A stretch of DNA of 64,000 bases from Polyangia bacterium (GCA_030424595.1 JAUHWG010000032.1:1-64000), one strand, 5' to 3'. Positions 1 through 9,401 are shown, numbered from the stretch's first letter. Made by a program: numbers and translations. The notes: a model not told the origin generated them from the sequence alone.

Positions 1-1
1 C

Positions 2-256
2 GTGAAGGTCTTCGAGAACAAGCGCGGCTACGACGAAGCGACGCATGTCCTGAGCCACGTCTACAACCTCTTCCTCGGCGGCAGCTTCGTGCTCGGTGTT
101 CTCACAGGCGTTTCGGAGGCTCTCGATCGCTCGGACTTCGGCACGGACCGAAGTTCGACCGGCGATGCGCGTTGTCGCTCATCAAGTGCGCGAGAGACTC
201 GACGAGCATGTGTCGAGAGAAGGTCTGCACTCGCGAGTCCTCTACGCACCCGGTAG
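2..256 (+). CDS. 3' part of an unrecognised gene, cut by the window start
   Basis: The reading frame is open from the first base and ends at 256. Only the first 40 or so codons (KVFENKRGYDEATHVLSHVY, then a hydrophobic FLGGSFVLGVL stretch) look like protein. After about position 125 composition becomes Arg/Ser-rich and random, so the true gene may have been interrupted or frameshifted there. I do not recognise the family. A decayed transposase or other fragment is possible, but nothing in the sequence proves it. The GTG at 2 is probably internal. Confidence 0.25.
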   Translation: MKVFENKRGYDEATHVLSHVYNLFLGGSFVLGVLTGVSEALDRSDFGTDRSSTGDARCRSSSARETRRACVERRSALASPLRTR

Positions 257-1901
257 CGGAGCCCAGGACGACTTGCTCGGGCGAGCGAGGGGCGACGGAT
301 GGGACGCAGCGGGAGGACCCGTGCCTCGCGCGGAGACACGCGTACCCTGTCTCTTCAAGCAGACCAGCCTATCCCGTGGCGAGCACGTGGCATGGGAGGA
401 CCCGCGTCCGCGAGGGACCCGCCTCGTCGCCCCTCGCCCGCCCGCCTACAGCCCCCAAGCTCCGCCCCTCGCCAAGCACGAGGTGAGCGCTCACCCACAC
501 GGATACAGCCGAAGCGCAAAACCCGTGTCACTGACGATTCTACGCGGGTTGTCTAGGACGCCTCACAGCAGCGCTCATTTCAGGTCTAGGGGGCTGTGGC
601 GAGCGTCCCGTGCGCTCTGCCACTCGCCCATCCCCTCGCATCCGTCAACACCTGCGGTCGAATTCGCCTCTGCGCGCGAGCGCTCTACTCGTCGCTCGAC
701 GACAGGCTCGACGATGCCGAGACATGCACACTCGGAGAGGTCGGGCTCGAGAACGATGAAGAGCCGCCCCCAGGGGTCCGGCGCCACGCCGACGACCTCG
801 GCGACCTCGTCGCTATCGCCGAGGCCGTCGATCCCCGCGCCTACGCCGGACGCAAAAAAAAATTAGGGTCGCGGTCTGGCTCGACGCGCCCGTGACGCTC
901 AGGGACTTGAGCGGGCGAGGCTCCCTGCGCCGCAAACCCGGAGCGCCCGGGTTGACCTCTACGGGCGCTAGCTGGGGGTGATCCGGTCGATATCTTAATA
1001 GGATGGGAAGCTCTGCGATGAGCGCAGCGAGTCCTCGAAGGTCCTCATGGGCCTCTGAGCGCTCCATCGAAGCCCCCCAGGGCGAGCGGCGGGTGGGGAC
1101 TTCGCCTTCGAGCCAGTGGAGGCGCTCTCCGACATCAGCCCTGATGTGTGATCATTGTGCCCGCCTTCATCGGACGGGGTCCGCAGGGTTCCTCATCGAC
1201 AGGGACGGATGCTCCGATGACCGAAACAATCTCGGGCGAGGAGTGCTCGAAGGGAAGACAGCGATCACTCCCTGGCTGTCGGGGCCGATCGTCGGCCGAG
1301 CCTTGTAAGCAGCCGCTGGCGATCCGCCGTGGCGACGCCCGTGGACGCTCTATCGGCTTGATAGCGCAGGAGCTGGAGGGGGGCCGCGGGATGACAGGAT
1401 ACTGCGCCGCTTCGAGCTGAATGAGCGGAGTTCATTGAACACACACGTGGTTATGTGTATGTCTCGCGAAATCGCCTCGCTCGGTGTGTTGCGAGGTCGT
1501 ACCTCTGGCACATCGTAGTCTTGCGACTTTTGGGGGGGCGTCCCGATGATGCAATTGTCGAAATTCGGGGCGACTGAGGCCAACCAGCGCCGAATGTCAG
1601 CTTCGCGCCGGGCGTGTGAATCATGTGTTTCTCGTCGTGTGTATGTGCGGGGGGGGACCTTCGCTTACACCGTCACATGTCACCTAGAGACGATAATCAC
1701 ATTTTTTCAGGATTTCGTGATCCGAAGGCACAAGTAATGACACTATATATACCGTGGTACGCGGGAGGCGGGCCCTGACGAGAGTCGGGAGCGGCGTCGG
1801 CGGATCGCGTAAACGCCCGGTGTGGCCCCAAGGGTCGTCGCCGGGGGCTAGGTTGAACGGTTGCGACGGCGAGTGCGGGCAGGGGCTCGCCTTGACCATA
1901 T
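257..1901. other. Gene-free stretch of about 1.6 kb
   Basis: No frame here shows the strong third-position GC bias of the surrounding genes, and the short open frames on both strands read as Arg/Ser/Pro-rich noise. The part from about 1435 to 1760 is clearly richer in A+T than the rest and contains runs such as TATATAT at 1744-1750 and CATTTTTTCAG near 1700. That is plausible promoter and upstream control DNA for the peroxidase-like gene at 1913. I see no tRNA, no terminal inverted repeats and no intact transposase. Confidence 0.5.
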
Positions 1902-1912
1902 AGGAGATGACA

Positions 1913-4159
1913 ATGATGCGGACGATCTCATCCTTTACGATGCTCTCGCTCTCCCTTTCCGCCGCCCTCGGGGTCGGCTGCGATGCGGAGCCGGAGCCCG
2001 AGGAGGAGCTCCTCTCGCAGCTCGAGAACCGCGACGGGCTGCCGCCGCAGTTCGAGGAGTTCATCCTGAAGCTCCTCCACAAGGTGCTCCGGGCGAAGGC
2101 GAACTATCTCGGTCTGGAGCCGATGCCGGCGCCTCCCGAGGTTCGCACGGAGCTGGTGGAGCTCGGCCAGGCGCTCGCGTTCGACAAGATCCTGAGCGGA
2201 AACGAGAACATCTCGTGCATGACCTGTCATCACCCGCTCCTCGCGACCGATGACGATCACCAGCTCTCGATCGGTGAGGGAGGGATCGGCCTCGGCCTCG
2301 ACCGCGTCCACCCCGACAACGTCTTCGTCCCCCGCAACGCGCCGCCGCTCTTCAACCTCCAGGCGATGGACACCCTCTTCTGGGACGGTCGGGTCAACGT
2401 CCACGACGGTCAGTTCAAGACGCCCGCGGATGAGGAGTTGACCCCGGAGATGATCGCGGTCTTTGAGTTTGGTGCGACCTCCGCTCAGGCGATGTTCCCG
2501 GTCACGTCGCGTCGAGAGATGCGCGGTGTGCTGGGGACCAACGACCTCTCCATGATCCGCGATGACCTCTTCCAGGCGCAGTGGGCTGCGCTGATGGAGC
2601 GGCTCGGCGGCATCACCGAGTACGTCGAGGCGTTCGAGGCCGCCTACCCGGGCACAGACTTCGAGGACATGAGCTTCGCCCACGCAGCGAACGCGATGGC
2701 TGGCTTCCAGGTCGCCTCCTTCGGCGCTCACGAGACTCCTTGGGACAAGTTCCTCCGCGGGGATGACACCGCGCTCAGCTTCGATGAGCTCAAGGGGGCT
2801 GCTCTCTTCATGGGCCGAGGCAACTGCGTGAACTGCCACAACGGCGTCAACCTCAGCGACCTCGACTTCCACAACACCGCGCTGCCGCAGTTCGGGCCCG
2901 GCAAGGCCGAGGGCGGCTTCAAGGACGATGACGTCGGGATCGGCGAGCTCTACGCTCCGGAGGACAACTACCGCTTCCGTACGCCTCCGCTCCGCAATAT
3001 CGCCGTGACCGGGCCCTACGGCCATGCGGGACAGTTCATCGAGCTCGAGGACTTCATCGCCCACTACATCGATCCCGAGACGTCGCTGCTCAACTACGAC
3101 GTCGACCAGGTCGAGCCGCTCCTTCAGCCGACCATCGTCCACAACGAGGCGGCTGTGCTGGCGAACTTCGACCCCGACGAGGTCGTCGCCGACATCGACG
3201 AGGATGAGGTCCAGTTCCTGGCGGCGTTCTTGGGCGCGCTCTCGGACCCGGCGTCGGAGGACCTCGCCGAGTTCGTCCCTGAGTCGGTCCCGAGCGGTCT
3301 TCCGGTGGAGGAGAACGTGGTCACGGAGATCGACAACCTCGCCGGCACGGTGACGATCGACATGGGCTTTGACACCTCAGGCGCGCGCGAGTACCAGATC
3401 TGGGAGCCGTCGATGTGTGAGGGCGGGGCGAGCACGGATGTCTCGTTCGACCGCAACGCGAACACCCTGAGCATCCACGCCACCTTCGACGGTCTGCCCC
3501 ACCGGCCGACCTACTGCTACGACTACGATCCGTCGACGGAGTTCAACGACTACCCTGAGTGTGTCTCCGACGGTCGCTGGCAGATGTGGCTGGTCGGCAG
3601 CTTCTTCTCGAAGCGCTCGATCTTCTACTACGACCTGGCCGACGGCGGGCTCATCGGCAATGAGCACGACGTCGACCTGAACGCCCTGCCGCCGACCGCG
3701 ATCCCGGTCGAGATCCCGGTGCTGCAGATGCTCTGCACCGACTTCTTCGAGTCGGACCCGTCGACCCTGCAGGCCGACGTGACCTTCGACTACGACTACG
3801 ACAATATGCTCGACATGCTCGGCAGCGCCGGGGTCTACGTCGGAGTCCTGCCGAAGAACCTCTTCAACCCGCTCGAGCTCGACATCTACTACACGCAGGA
3901 CGGGCTGCCGGCGGATCAGGCGATGAACTTCGACGACGTGATCGAGAACCTGGCCGAGGGCAAGGGCGGGCTGTGGACCGTCACGTCCTACGAGCCCTTC
4001 CCCAAGCCGGACTACCTGAAGGCGCGCGACAACCTCATGATCGGCTGGGGCGGCAACTGGCCGAAGATGGATCCGGCCTACGAGAAGCCCGTCGAGTGCG
4101 GCGAGAACTTCCAGTGGAACACCGGCTTTGCGCCTGTGCCCCCCCTCGACGAGCAGTAG
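1913..4159 (+). CDS. Di-haem cytochrome c peroxidase/MauG-like lipoprotein with extra C-terminal region
   Basis: Predicted exported protein of 748 residues. The N-terminus is a lipoprotein signal with lipobox LGVGC near residue 23. Two c-type haem motifs are visible: CMTCH at about residue 102 and CVNCH at about residue 305. The Gly-rich NAPPLFNLQ and FWDGR stretches after the first haem, and the FRTPPLRNIAVTGPYGHAG stretch after the second, are typical of bacterial di-haem peroxidase and MauG relatives. Those usually end around 350-450 residues, so the last 300 residues form an additional region, Asp/Tyr-rich with several Cys, that I do not recognise. The start at 1913 is chosen because AGGAG at 1902-1906 lies six bases upstream; an in-frame ATG at 1907 is too close. 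Likely role: periplasmic peroxidase or substrate oxidation at the outer membrane (inference). Confidence 0.85.
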   Translation: MMRTISSFTMLSLSLSAALGVGCDAEPEPEEELLSQLENRDGLPPQFEEFILKLLHKVLRAKANYLGLEPMPAPPEVRTELVELGQALAFDKILSGNENISCMTCHHPLLATDDDHQLSIGEGGIGLGLDRVHPDNVFVPRNAPPLFNLQAMDTLFWDGRVNVHDGQFKTPADEELTPEMIAVFEFGATSAQAMFPVTSRREMRGVLGTNDLSMIRDDLFQAQWAALMERLGGITEYVEAFEAAYPGTDFEDMSFAHAANAMAGFQVASFGAHETPWDKFLRGDDTALSFDELKGAALFMGRGNCVNCHNGVNLSDLDFHNTALPQFGPGKAEGGFKDDDVGIGELYAPEDNYRFRTPPLRNIAVTGPYGHAGQFIELEDFIAHYIDPETSLLNYDVDQVEPLLQPTIVHNEAAVLANFDPDEVVADIDEDEVQFLAAFLGALSDPASEDLAEFVPESVPSGLPVEENVVTEIDNLAGTVTIDMGFDTSGAREYQIWEPSMCEGGASTDVSFDRNANTLSIHATFDGLPHRPTYCYDYDPSTEFNDYPECVSDGRWQMWLVGSFFSKRSIFYYDLADGGLIGNEHDVDLNALPPTAIPVEIPVLQMLCTDFFESDPSTLQADVTFDYDYDNMLDMLGSAGVYVGVLPKNLFNPLELDIYYTQDGLPADQAMNFDDVIENLAEGKGGLWTVTSYEPFPKPDYLKARDNLMIGWGGNWPKMDPAYEKPVECGENFQWNTGFAPVPPLDEQ

Positions 4160-4195
4160 GAGGAGCGAGGCTCGATCGCAGGGTCGAGGATGAGC

Positions 4196-4235
4196 GCCGA
4201 GAGGGCGGCCCGTTGATTCGGGCGGCCCTCTCGGC
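4196..4235 (+). terminator. Intrinsic terminator of the peroxidase-like gene
   Basis: Inverted repeat with 16-base arms (4196-4211 and 4220-4235, one mismatch) around the 8-base loop GTTGATTC, followed by CTTTGT. It starts 36 bases after the stop codon at 4159. The T tract is short, but stem length and position fit a Rho-independent terminator. Confidence 0.7.
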
Positions 4236-4430
4236 TTTGTGTCTCGGCGATGCCGGGCGGACTCGGGGTCCGACGCCGCGCGATAGACGACCCTGGCGGA
4301 GGCTCGGGCGACGCCGACCCCGGCGCTGGTGCGCCTGCTCGCCGATCTTCTGAGCGGTCGGCGTCCCGGGGGTTGCTGGAGAGTCGCGGGCGCTTCGAGA
4401 GCGCCGTCCCCCGGCGCTCTGCCAAGCGGG

Positions 4431-5951
4431 CTACTCGTCGCGGAGGAGGGCGCTCACAGCATCCAGGAGCCCCGCAGAGGTGAAGGGCTTTTGCAGGACT
4501 CCGGCGATCGGCAGGCCGCGCGCGCGCAGAGTGATCTCCGGGACGCTGTAGCCGCTGACCAGGAGCACGGGCGTGTCCGCTCGGAGCGCGAAGATCTCTG
4601 CGGCCACGTCGATCCCGTTGATATAGGGCATGGACACGTTGAGGAGGACGCAGGCGATCGCCTGCGGATCGGAGGCGAAGAGCTCGAGCGCCTCATGGCC
4701 GTCTGAGGCCGAGAGCGCGGTCGCACCGCGGATGCTGAGCAGGCGACTGGTGACCCGGCGGATCATGGGCTCGTCGTCGACGATGAGGATGCGCTTGTGG
4801 TGGAGGTCGACCGTGGCGCTCTCGCTGGGGCTGTGCTCGCTTCGCTTGAGGTCCGCGCGGACCGGGAGGAGGACGCGGAAGATCGTGCCGATCCCGGGGG
4901 TCGAGGAGACCAGGAGGGCGCCTCCGTGGGCGGCGACGATCGCTCGTACGCCGGCGAGGCCGAGGCCGCGCCCTTTGCTCTTCGTCGTGAAGAAGGGATC
5001 GAAGATCCGAGCGAGGGTCTCCGTGTCGATGCCACAGCCGGTGTCCTCGACCTCGACGAACGCGTAGTCGCCCTCGGCTGTGGCCTCGTCGGCGAAGCCC
5101 GCTCGGAGCAGGGCACGATCGGCGAACATTGTCCCGGTCCGCATCATCACTCCGCCGACGTCGTCGGCGATCGCGTCCGCAGCGTTGACGATGAGGTTCA
5201 TGACGACCTGGCGTAGCTGGCTGGGGTCGCCTTCGACCAGCGGTACGTCGTCGTCGATGGCGTAGTGGAACGTGACACTTTGTGGGGTCGAGACCCTCAA
5301 CAGGCGAGCCATCTCGCGGGTCAGCTCGCTGAGGTCGATCGTCGTCTGCTGGGCTCGCGCGGTCTTGGTCCCGTACGAGAGCATCTGCGCGATCAGATCC
5401 CGCGACCTATCGGCGGCGGTCGTGATGTCGGTGATCGCCGCGGCGAGCTCCTGGTCGTCGGCGAGCGTGTCGGCGAGCTCCTCGCCGAGCAGCTCGGCGT
5501 TCCCGAGGATCGCCGAGAGCACGTTGTTGAAGTCGTGGGCGATGCCGCTGACCAAGACGCCGATCTCTTCCAGGCGGTGTTCGGCCATTCGCTCGCCCGA
5601 GATGGTGTCGGCGTCGGCGGAGCGAGGTTCGACGCGGGCGAAGAGATGGTCGCCGACCCGCCGGATCTCGGCGACGACGATCCGCGAAATGCTCGCGCTC
5701 TGGAGCTCGAGGCTCATCCTAACAAAGGAGATTCTCTGGCTCAGAAGCTCCTCGATCGGCCCTTTTGCGCCGCCGACGACGATCTCTGAGAACCGTTGGC
5801 CGCGAAGCGCAGACCATTGCAGATCAGACCAGGCGCCGACGACCTCGAGGTCGAGGATCGTCGTGTCGCCGGCGAGCAAAAATTCTACGGAGGCTGTGCT
5901 CTCGCCGGTAGAGGGGATCCCCCCCTCGGGTGCTACGGCGACTGCGGTCAA
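4431..5951 (-). CDS. Hybrid sensor histidine kinase with C-terminal receiver lacking the phosphoacceptor Asp
   Basis: Cytoplasmic hybrid kinase of about 506 residues. A PAS-like N-terminal part is followed by the HisKA box IAHDFNNVLSAILGNAEL with phospho-His at about residue 139. Then come the N-box (MNLIVNAADAI), the G1 box (VEDTGCGID), the F-box (IFDPFFTTK) and the G2 box (GRGLGL). A receiver domain starts at ILIVDDEP. At the position of the phosphorylated Asp the sequence reads LLNVSMP; codon AAC at 4638-4640 gives Asn438. The receiver Lys (LQKPF) is kept. The start is uncertain: the TTG at 5951 is used because a longer frame would run through the divergent gene at 6013. No transmembrane segment is seen. 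It may sense a cytoplasmic signal and control the divergent cluster (inference). Confidence 0.8.
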   Translation of the reverse strand: MTAVAVAPEGGIPSTGESTASVEFLLAGDTTILDLEVVGAWSDLQWSALRGQRFSEIVVGGAKGPIEELLSQRISFVRMSLELQSASISRIVVAEIRRVGDHLFARVEPRSADADTISGERMAEHRLEEIGVLVSGIAHDFNNVLSAILGNAELLGEELADTLADDQELAAAITDITTAADRSRDLIAQMLSYGTKTARAQQTTIDLSELTREMARLLRVSTPQSVTFHYAIDDDVPLVEGDPSQLRQVVMNLIVNAADAIADDVGGVMMRTGTMFADRALLRAGFADEATAEGDYAFVEVEDTGCGIDTETLARIFDPFFTTKSKGRGLGLAGVRAIVAAHGGALLVSSTPGIGTIFRVLLPVRADLKRSEHSPSESATVDLHHKRILIVDDEPMIRRVTSRLLSIRGATALSASDGHEALELFASDPQAIACVLLNVSMPYINGIDVAAEIFALRADTPVLLVSGYSVPEITLRARGLPIAGVLQKPFTSAGLLDAVSALLRDE

Positions 5952-6012
5952 AGACGAGGTCCAAAATAGCCAAATTTCTGGTGTTCGGCGAGCCTGAGGT
6001 GTCGCGGGCGGG

Positions 6013-6564
6013 ATGGGCGAGTGCGCACATGAGCGCTGCCGACAAAACTGGGCTCTCCGGAGGACCAGGGATCGGGTATTCTCGCAGAGCTTGCCGAAGA
6101 CGACCGACCAGCACGAGGCGTGGACGCTGTCGGAGACCGAACACGGTCTTCTCACAGCCTCGCTTCGCGGTGACTTCGACGAGGCGAGCGCTGAGCGTCT
6201 TGATCTGACGCTGCGGGATCGCCTCGCGGCGGTGCCCCCTGGCTCGATGGTGCTCCTCTTCGATCTCAACGAGATGCGCCGCTGCAGCGTCGGCGCGCGC
6301 GAGGTGCTCGCCGGCCTTCAGCGGCATGTCGGCGGTCTCGCGCGGCGGACCGCGTGGGTCACCAACCGACCGATCTTCCGGGGGATCGCCCTCTGGGTCT
6401 GCCACTGTGCTCCTGACTCGAACGCTCGGACCTTCCCGACCGCAGCTCACGCGAATGGTTGGCTTGAGTCGAGCGGCGCCCGCGAGATCCTGCTCCGCGA
6501 GAGCGCGGGGGAGTGGGTCGGGCGCCTGCGCGGTCGGGCGATCTATGCCAAGGAGGCATCATGA
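6013..6564 (+). CDS. STAS-like (anti-anti-sigma type) small protein
   Basis: The central part (GLLTASLRGDFDEASAERLD, then VLLFDLNEMRRCSVGAREVL) has the beta-alpha pattern of a STAS/SpoIIAA-like domain: strand, helix, the VLLFDLN strand, then a Ser in the loop where such proteins can be phosphorylated. About 183 residues from ATG 6013. A TTG at 6091 is an alternative start and may be better, because residues 1-26 look unlike protein. The gene is divergent from the histidine kinase. Its TGA overlaps the ATG of a 13-codon mini-frame that leads into the AhpD-like gene, so translation of the two is probably coupled. A signalling role at the head of the cluster is inference. Confidence 0.6.
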   Translation: MGECAHERCRQNWALRRTRDRVFSQSLPKTTDQHEAWTLSETEHGLLTASLRGDFDEASAERLDLTLRDRLAAVPPGSMVLLFDLNEMRRCSVGAREVLAGLQRHVGGLARRTAWVTNRPIFRGIALWVCHCAPDSNARTFPTAAHANGWLESSGAREILLRESAGEWVGRLRGRAIYAKEAS

Positions 6565-6602
6565 GCCAAGGAGGCATCATGAGCGCTAAGGATGCATCAT
6601 GA
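6547..6602 (+). repeat. Three tandem copies of a Shine-Dalgarno plus start-codon cassette
   Basis: The 18-base unit GCCAAGGAGGCATCATGA occurs exactly at 6547-6564 and 6565-6582, and as a 20-base variant at 6583-6602. Each copy carries a purine-rich ribosome-binding site and an ATGA. The first ATGA stops the STAS-like gene. The third provides ATG 6599 of the AhpD-like gene. The middle copies encode a 13-codon frame from 6561 to 6602 (MSQGGIMSAKDAS) whose stop overlaps ATG 6599. Confidence 0.85.
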
Positions 6603-7252
6603 GCGGCTTGAGCCTGGTCCAGCGCTCCTTCGTGTCGGCCATGCGGGCGCTGACCCGGCTGAGCGCCGGCTACGACATGGGCCCCATCCAGGAGGAGATG
6701 GTCCGGATTCACGGGGTGCGCGGGGCGTTTCGCCTGATGAAGCTGGGGGCCGAGGTCACGTCCACGCTCGTCGATGCGGTCGGCGACTACACGGCCCAGA
6801 CCCTGATCGGGATCGCCGCGCTGTGGAACGGGTGCCGGTACTGCGTCATCGGACATATCTACTCGGCGAACCTCCATCTGTACAAAAAGACAGGTAAGAT
6901 TGGGCCGCTCGACGAAGACTCGCTCATCGACCTGATGTACATGACCGACACCGAGTCCTATGAGGAGCTCGCGAAGACGTTCTCAGGCCCGGAGGACGCG
7001 GAGCTGTGGTCCTTGATCGATCGCATGTTCCAGCTCCGCTTTCACGATCTGACCCCGCGCGAGGGCAATGACGATCTCCTGAAGGCGACGCTCGCCTATT
7101 GGGAGTGGCTCAACGAGTGCACGATCATCCTCGGTGTTGACGCGAAGCCGGGTCATGTCCCCGCGCTGGGCTACATGCGCCCGTCGTCGGAGCTGATCCA
7201 GGGCTACGAAGTGGCCCGCAAGGCTGCTCGCGCGGCTGCGACGGAGGGGTGA
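6599..7252 (+). CDS. AhpD / carboxymuconolactone-decarboxylase-like protein
   Basis: Protein of 217 residues, mostly helical, with the CxxCxxxH motif of the AhpD-like superfamily (Cys79, Cys82, His86 in NGCRYCVIGHIYS). In AhpD relatives these Cys residues relay electrons or reduce peroxides; others in the superfamily are decarboxylases. The protein is longer than a minimal AhpD core by an N-terminal helical region. The start at 6599 is set by the third copy of the tandem SD cassette. It lies between the STAS-like gene and the TauD-like oxygenase, so a redox or protective role beside the oxygenases and radical enzymes is plausible (inference). Confidence 0.75.
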   Translation: MSGLSLVQRSFVSAMRALTRLSAGYDMGPIQEEMVRIHGVRGAFRLMKLGAEVTSTLVDAVGDYTAQTLIGIAALWNGCRYCVIGHIYSANLHLYKKTGKIGPLDEDSLIDLMYMTDTESYEELAKTFSGPEDAELWSLIDRMFQLRFHDLTPREGNDDLLKATLAYWEWLNECTIILGVDAKPGHVPALGYMRPSSELIQGYEVARKAARAAATEG

Positions 7253-7267
7253 GGGCGTCGCCCTTCT

Positions 7268-7286
7268 CTCGTACGATCCGTACGAG
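7268..7286. repeat. Perfect inverted repeat in front of the TauD-like gene
   Basis: CTCGTACG and CGTACGAG flank the three-base centre ATC, and pairing continues outward with one mismatch (CTCT against GGAGA). It begins 16 bases after the AhpD-like stop. There is no T run, so an operator for a dimeric regulator is as likely as a terminator. Confidence 0.4.
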
Positions 7287-7438
7287 GGAGAGACCGGCAA
7301 GGCCGCTCTTCTCGCCCGAGGTGGCGGAGCAGTCCTGGCGTCTGGCGGAAGGCCGCCCGCCGCTCCCGCGAGCGCGACCGAGGACCTCAGCGCTAGAATT
7401 GTGTAGCCCTCAGCCCCGCTTCTGCGTACAAATTTTGG

Positions 7439-8263
7439 GTGATCGGGTTCCAACCACTCGCCCCATCGCTCGGCGCCGAGGTCGTCGGGGTTGACCTTCG
7501 CGAGGAGCTCGCGGAGTCCGTGCTCGCGACGTTGAGAGAGGGGCTCAGTCGTCACCTTGTGCTCTTCTTCCGCGACCAGGTGATCGACCCGAAGCACCAC
7601 ATGGCCCTAGCGACAGCTTTCGGCGTTCCGGTCGCTCACCCGGCCTACCCCGGCGTTGAGGGGTTTCCGGCGATCAACGTGCTCGAGAGCACCGCCGAAC
7701 GGCCGACCAAGATCGACACTTGGCATACGGACATGACCTTCCTCGAGCGGCCGCCGCTCGGCTCCATCCTCCGCGCGCGGGAGATCCCGGAGGTCGGCGG
7801 GGACACGATGTGGGCCAGCCTCTACGCCGCCTACGAGGGGCTCTCGGCGCGAATGCAGCGTTACCTCGAGGGGCTCCAGGCGAGCCACTCCTTCGCTCAC
7901 GGATTTCGCCACAGCCTCGCCGAGCCAGGGGGCTGGGATCGACTTGGCGACGCGGTCCGCCGCAATCCGCCCGTCGAGCATCCTGTCGTGCGCACGCACC
8001 CGGTGACGGGGCGTCGGGCGCTCTTCGTCAACCGCCTCTTCACGACCCATATCGTCGGCCTCGCCGAGGCTGAGAGCAGGGCGGTGCTGGGCTTTCTCTT
8101 CGAGCACCTGGAGACGCCTGAATTCACCTGCCGGTTTCGCTGGCGGCGCGACTCGATCGCCTTTTGGGACAACCGCGCGACGTTGCATCGGCCGCTCAAC
8201 GACTACTTTCCGGCGCGCCGGCGGATGGAGCGGATCACCATCGCGGGGGAGCGTCCGCGATGA
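7439..8263 (+). CDS. TauD/TfdA-family Fe(II)/2-oxoglutarate dioxygenase
   Basis: Protein of 274 residues, the usual length for the TauD family. The iron triad is visible: HxD in DTWHTDMTF (His96, Asp98) and the distal His in NRATLHRPL (about residue 250), followed by the Arg-rich RRRMERITI segment that binds 2-oxoglutarate. The family hydroxylates or cleaves small acids and amino-acid-derived substrates using O2 and 2-oxoglutarate; the substrate here is unknown. The start is GTG 7439. It has no Shine-Dalgarno sequence but a TACAAA hexamer ends six bases upstream (7427-7432), consistent with a leaderless message. Its stop overlaps the next start by 4 bases. Confidence 0.9.
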   Translation: MIGFQPLAPSLGAEVVGVDLREELAESVLATLREGLSRHLVLFFRDQVIDPKHHMALATAFGVPVAHPAYPGVEGFPAINVLESTAERPTKIDTWHTDMTFLERPPLGSILRAREIPEVGGDTMWASLYAAYEGLSARMQRYLEGLQASHSFAHGFRHSLAEPGGWDRLGDAVRRNPPVEHPVVRTHPVTGRRALFVNRLFTTHIVGLAEAESRAVLGFLFEHLETPEFTCRFRWRRDSIAFWDNRATLHRPLNDYFPARRRMERITIAGERPR

Positions 8264-9102
8264 TCCGCCTGCTCGTTCTCGACGCCTATGATGAGGCTGG
8301 CCGTCAGGCGCTCAGCGGCGCAGGGGCGAGCCATGCAGGGGTGCTCTACCGGAGGTTGCTCTCGCGACTCGCGCCCGAGGCGAGCGTCGAGGTGGCCCCC
8401 TTCAGCTCGGAGGCAGGCTTCGCGCCCTCCTCGGCGCTCCGAGAGTACGACGGGATCGTCTGGAGCGGCTCCAACCTGACGGTGTATCGCGACACGCCGG
8501 CGGTGCGAGACCAGCTCAGCTTCTGTCGTGCGGCCTTCGCCGCCGGAGTGCCAAGCTTTGGCAGCTGCTGGGCTGTACACGTCGCGGTGTCCGCCACCGG
8601 CGGGGCCTGCGAGGTCAACCCGCGCGGCCGCGAGTTCGGGGTAGGACGGACGATCACCCTCAATGAGCGAGGCCAAGCGCACCCGATGTTCGCCGGCAAG
8701 CCGCCGGCCTTCGGCGCCCTGACATGTCACGAGGACCACGTCACGTCCTTGGGGGAGCACGCAGAGTCGCTCGCCGGCAACGCCTTCTCCGCGGTCCAGG
8801 CGGTCCGTGTTCGCTACGGGGCGGGCGAGTTTTGGGCGGTCCAGTACCATCCGGAGTACGAGCTGGTCGACGTCGCTCAGCTCGGCATCCTCCGCTCACG
8901 GCAGCTCATCAACCAAGGCTTCTTCGCGGGAGATGAGGACGCACGCCGCTATATGGCGGAGCTCGAGGCGCTGGGCGCCGAGCCGGGCCGGCGTGATCTC
9001 GGGTTTCGCCTGGGCGTCGGCGACGACGTGCTCGACTGGGACATGCGCACGCTCGAGGTCCGCAACTGGCTGAAGAGCCAAGTTCTCCGCGATGAGGGCT
9101 GA
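8260..9102 (+). CDS. Class I glutamine amidotransferase (GMP-synthase-like domain) protein
   Basis: Protein of 280 residues with a class I glutamine amidotransferase fold. The nucleophile elbow is SFGSCWAVH (Cys103) and the His/Glu of the triad lie in VQYHPEYE (His197, Glu199). Stand-alone members can deliver ammonia to a partner or hydrolyse gamma-glutamyl bonds. The C-terminal 80 residues after the triad are an extension without a clear motif. Start ATG 8260 overlaps the TauD-like stop (ATGA), so the two are translationally coupled and probably act in one pathway. Confidence 0.85.
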   Translation: MIRLLVLDAYDEAGRQALSGAGASHAGVLYRRLLSRLAPEASVEVAPFSSEAGFAPSSALREYDGIVWSGSNLTVYRDTPAVRDQLSFCRAAFAAGVPSFGSCWAVHVAVSATGGACEVNPRGREFGVGRTITLNERGQAHPMFAGKPPAFGALTCHEDHVTSLGEHAESLAGNAFSAVQAVRVRYGAGEFWAVQYHPEYELVDVAQLGILRSRQLINQGFFAGDEDARRYMAELEALGAEPGRRDLGFRLGVGDDVLDWDMRTLEVRNWLKSQVLRDEG

Positions 9103-9401
9103 GAGCGAGGCGTTCTCGGTGAGCTGCGACGGGAGGCCGTCGGGTGAAGAGCTCGTAGGCGCCCGAGTAGGGTCGTCTTTGGTCCCTGAGAGTACGACCG
9201 GTTTGGACGGCCCCGGTGAGGGCTTGCATGGCTGCGGGGTCTTGCGGGCGAAGTGGAGCCGATGACCTCGGTCTCGGCTGGTCTCGTCCTGCGGTCGATG
9301 CCGCGCCGTTCCCACAGCGCCTCGTCGATCTCGGGGTCGGCGCCCGCGGTGTGTTGGATCCAACTTGCTCGCGCGGCCGCTGCCGTGGTCTCTTGCAGGA
9401 G

